From: JAKFYM01 sp964612065
GTDB lineage: Bacteria; Bdellovibrionota; UBA1018; CAIPTA01
Direction: 5' to 3'
DNA: 7,358 nt
Assembly (NCBI GenBank): GCA_964612065.1
Contig: CAZTCD010000140.1
Location: forward strand, 1 to 7,358
A program made the translations under genes and the position numbers. The notes beneath the pieces were generated by a model that saw only the letters and a program-made list of their open reading frames with translations, made no database searches and was not told the origin of the DNA. Of this stretch, positions 6,177 to 7,358 are shown in pieces (position 1 is the first letter of the stretch; each line of letters begins with the position of its first letter).

Positions 6177-6487
6177 GCGAGGCTTTCTGGCCAAGCACGT
6201 TTGTGGGTCTTGGCCCACCGCCGTTCTCTCTTGCGCGGTGCCTTCTTTATTTGCGCAATGCGCCGCTCAATCGGCTCCTAGCTTCCCACTAACCAATTAC
6301 CAACAATGGAAGCCGTACCTGGTCCTTTTTTATATAAACAAATAGAAACATATAGCTAAAAATAATCGAATCTCGGGACTAAATAAAAAAATATATTGAA
6401 GGCTCACTTTTCCTTTCTCATTTATCGATCCTTGTGTTGAGCTTTCCTGCGACGACAAAATCAGGGTTGATTGGGAGGGGTGCGCTT
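6177..6487. other. 311-bp intergenic region with hairpins and an AT-rich patch
   Basis: I see no supported gene here. The first 80 bp hold a cluster of GC-rich inverted repeats that probably end the MarC transcript (annotated separately). Positions about 6326-6400 are strongly AT-rich, with tracts such as TTTTTTATATAAA and AAATAAAAAAATATATT, and could be an upstream promoter or bending element for the exported protein gene that follows. No convincing -35/-10 pair could be fixed. A GGGAGGGG at 6473-6480 is the ribosome binding site of that gene. Confidence 0.6.
6189..6252 (+). terminator. Hairpin cluster, probable terminator after the MarC-like gene
   Basis: GGCCAAG (6189-6195) pairs with CTTGGCC (6209-6215). 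A competing stem is GTGGG (6203-6207) with CCCAC (6214-6218). A further stem, CACCGC (6216-6221) with GCGGTG (6235-6240), is followed by the T-rich CCTTCTTTATTT. The three stems overlap and cannot all form together. Starting 12 bp after the MarC stop, the last one with its T-rich tail looks like an imperfect intrinsic terminator. The clean T-run expected of a strong terminator is missing. Confidence 0.45.
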
Positions 6488-7358
6488 ATGAACGGATTCA
6501 TGCGCTTGCCAGTTTGTTTGCTTTTTCTTTTTGCTCCTTGCGCGGCTCTCGCGGTTCCAGGGGAGATCACGAGCTTTTCTATATCGCCGGTCTTTGGCTC
6601 CGCACCCGGGCAGGATTCGATAGACGCTTCCGGGAGCTTTCTGCTCGGCCCAGGAAATAATGGCCTTCAGGTTTCGCAAGAAGCGGCGATAGTAAGCTTT
6701 GATAATGGCAGATACATTCAAGCGCTGCCGAGCGGATCCTTTCAGGCGATTGCTGGCGGATATCGTTATTTCTCGAACGCTCCTGGGATTCGGGAATTCA
6801 AGATCATGAACGATGGCACCTTTTTCCTAGAGGTGCGAAACATCAATCTGACCGGCAGCAAGAGCACCGAAATGGGCGCGTTTTTCTTTTCTATTGGCGA
6901 CGACACTTTTTCGATCATTCCTAATAGCGTTCCTGTGGGAAAAATCGTGGGGCCAACTTCCGCTAGTGTTGGTAGCTCCGTCACCCTTGATGCCACTTCA
7001 TCCACGGATTTTAATATGGAGCCCCTTGGCTACGAGTGGAGCATTATTTCCCAGCCCCTTGGCAGCAATGTTTCGCTTTCAAGCACCACAAATCCCACTA
7101 CCTCCCTCACTTGTGTGAAAGACGGTGCCTATGTGATCAAGGTGACTCCAAATGATGGGAAAGTAGACGGCGTGCCTGCTTTGATCACCATCACGGCTTC
7201 GGGAGAAAATCTACCGCCTCCCGCTCCTCCTGGTCCAGACAATGGCATGATCGCAATTGACACCAACCACACAGATTATAAGGTAGGGGAAAAGGCCAAG
7301 CTAACCATCACGGAGCTTACAGACCCTGGTGGCAATAACCGCTACTTCTTCCGCGCCA
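6488..7358 (+). CDS. Exported beta-rich protein with a PKD-like domain (C-terminus beyond the window)
   Basis: The frame is open from the ATG at 6488 to the right edge (290 full codons), so the protein is partial. GGGAGGGG lies seven bases before the start. The N-terminus is a Sec signal peptide (hydrophobic core PVCLLFLFAPCAALA) with likely cleavage after ALA at residues 20-22. The lipobox is not met because a proline precedes the cysteine. Residues about 26-140 form a beta-rich region with the pattern GSFLLGPGNNG, PSGSF, YRYF and FFFSIGDD. This resembles an uncharacterised repeat domain common in exported proteins of environmental bacteria (from memory). Residues 152-236 look like a PKD/Ig-like domain: GPTSASVGSSVTLDATSS, YEWSI, GAYVIKVTPNDG. 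A proline linker (LPPPAPPGP, 242-250) leads to a further domain start, KVGEKAKLTI. A cell-surface or secreted adhesion or structural role is likely; no enzyme motif is visible in the part present. Confidence 0.85.
   Translation, partial: MNGFMRLPVCLLFLFAPCAALAVPGEITSFSISPVFGSAPGQDSIDASGSFLLGPGNNGLQVSQEAAIVSFDNGRYIQALPSGSFQAIAGGYRYFSNAPGIREFKIMNDGTFFLEVRNINLTGSKSTEMGAFFFSIGDDTFSIIPNSVPVGKIVGPTSASVGSSVTLDATSSTDFNMEPLGYEWSIISQPLGSNVSLSSTTNPTTSLTCVKDGAYVIKVTPNDGKVDGVPALITITASGENLPPPAPPGPDNGMIAIDTNHTDYKVGEKAKLTITELTDPGGNNRYFFRA

Noticed and set aside
6488..6550. Lipoprotein signal in the exported PKD protein
   Set aside because: The cysteine in FAPC is preceded by proline, which does not fit a lipobox. 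A signal peptidase I site after ALA is more likely.
1..7358. CRISPR array, tRNA or rRNA genes, or insertion sequence
   Set aside because: No regularly spaced repeats, tRNA-like T-loop arrangement, rRNA sequence or transposase motif was found on either strand.

Overview
The window shows bacterial DNA of mixed GC content, with compact genes, Shine-Dalgarno-like sites, Sec-type signal peptides and ATGA gene overlaps. No 16S rRNA or other marker gene is present, so the host cannot be named. Exported proteins with a PKD-like domain, a secreted papain-type peptidase and a MarC-type membrane protein suggest an environmental bacterium, probably Gram-negative (inference).

Left part (1-2794, minus strand): a tight four-gene cluster read right to left. 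It encodes a 92-residue membrane protein, a 431-residue VirD4/TraD-type coupling ATPase that lacks its own membrane segments, a 256-residue replication-relaxation-like protein (winged helix plus a nuclease-fold-like region), and an 88-residue protein with two predicted membrane helices. The genes overlap or lie at most about 13 bp apart, so they are probably one operon. This is the DNA-processing and coupling part of a conjugative or mobilizable element. The 88-residue gene is followed in the same frame by 34 open codons that look protein-like, and then by a perfect 14-bp inverted repeat near the left edge. A ribosome-binding-like GGAGGG on the minus strand at 3-8 suggests that the operon continues outside the window.

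Middle (2795-4431): a 233-bp divergent intergenic region with a near-palindrome centred at 2897/2898. It is followed on the plus strand by a 450-residue protein that I do not recognise as a whole but which carries a clear sigma-70 region 4-like helix-turn-helix. This gene ends at a convincing intrinsic terminator (4403-4431). It may control the divergent transfer operon (inference).

Right part (4432-7358, plus strand): a secreted papain-family (C1) cysteine peptidase, a MarC-family six-helix membrane protein, a 311-bp gap with hairpins and an AT-rich patch, and the first 290 codons of an exported beta-rich protein with a PKD-like domain that runs off the right edge. These three genes have no obvious link to conjugation. 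They may be element cargo or flanking chromosome; the sequence alone does not decide.

The most interesting point is the apparent splitting of the coupling protein into a small membrane partner and a soluble ATPase encoded by overlapping genes, beside a replication-relaxation-like protein and a divergent sigma-like protein.
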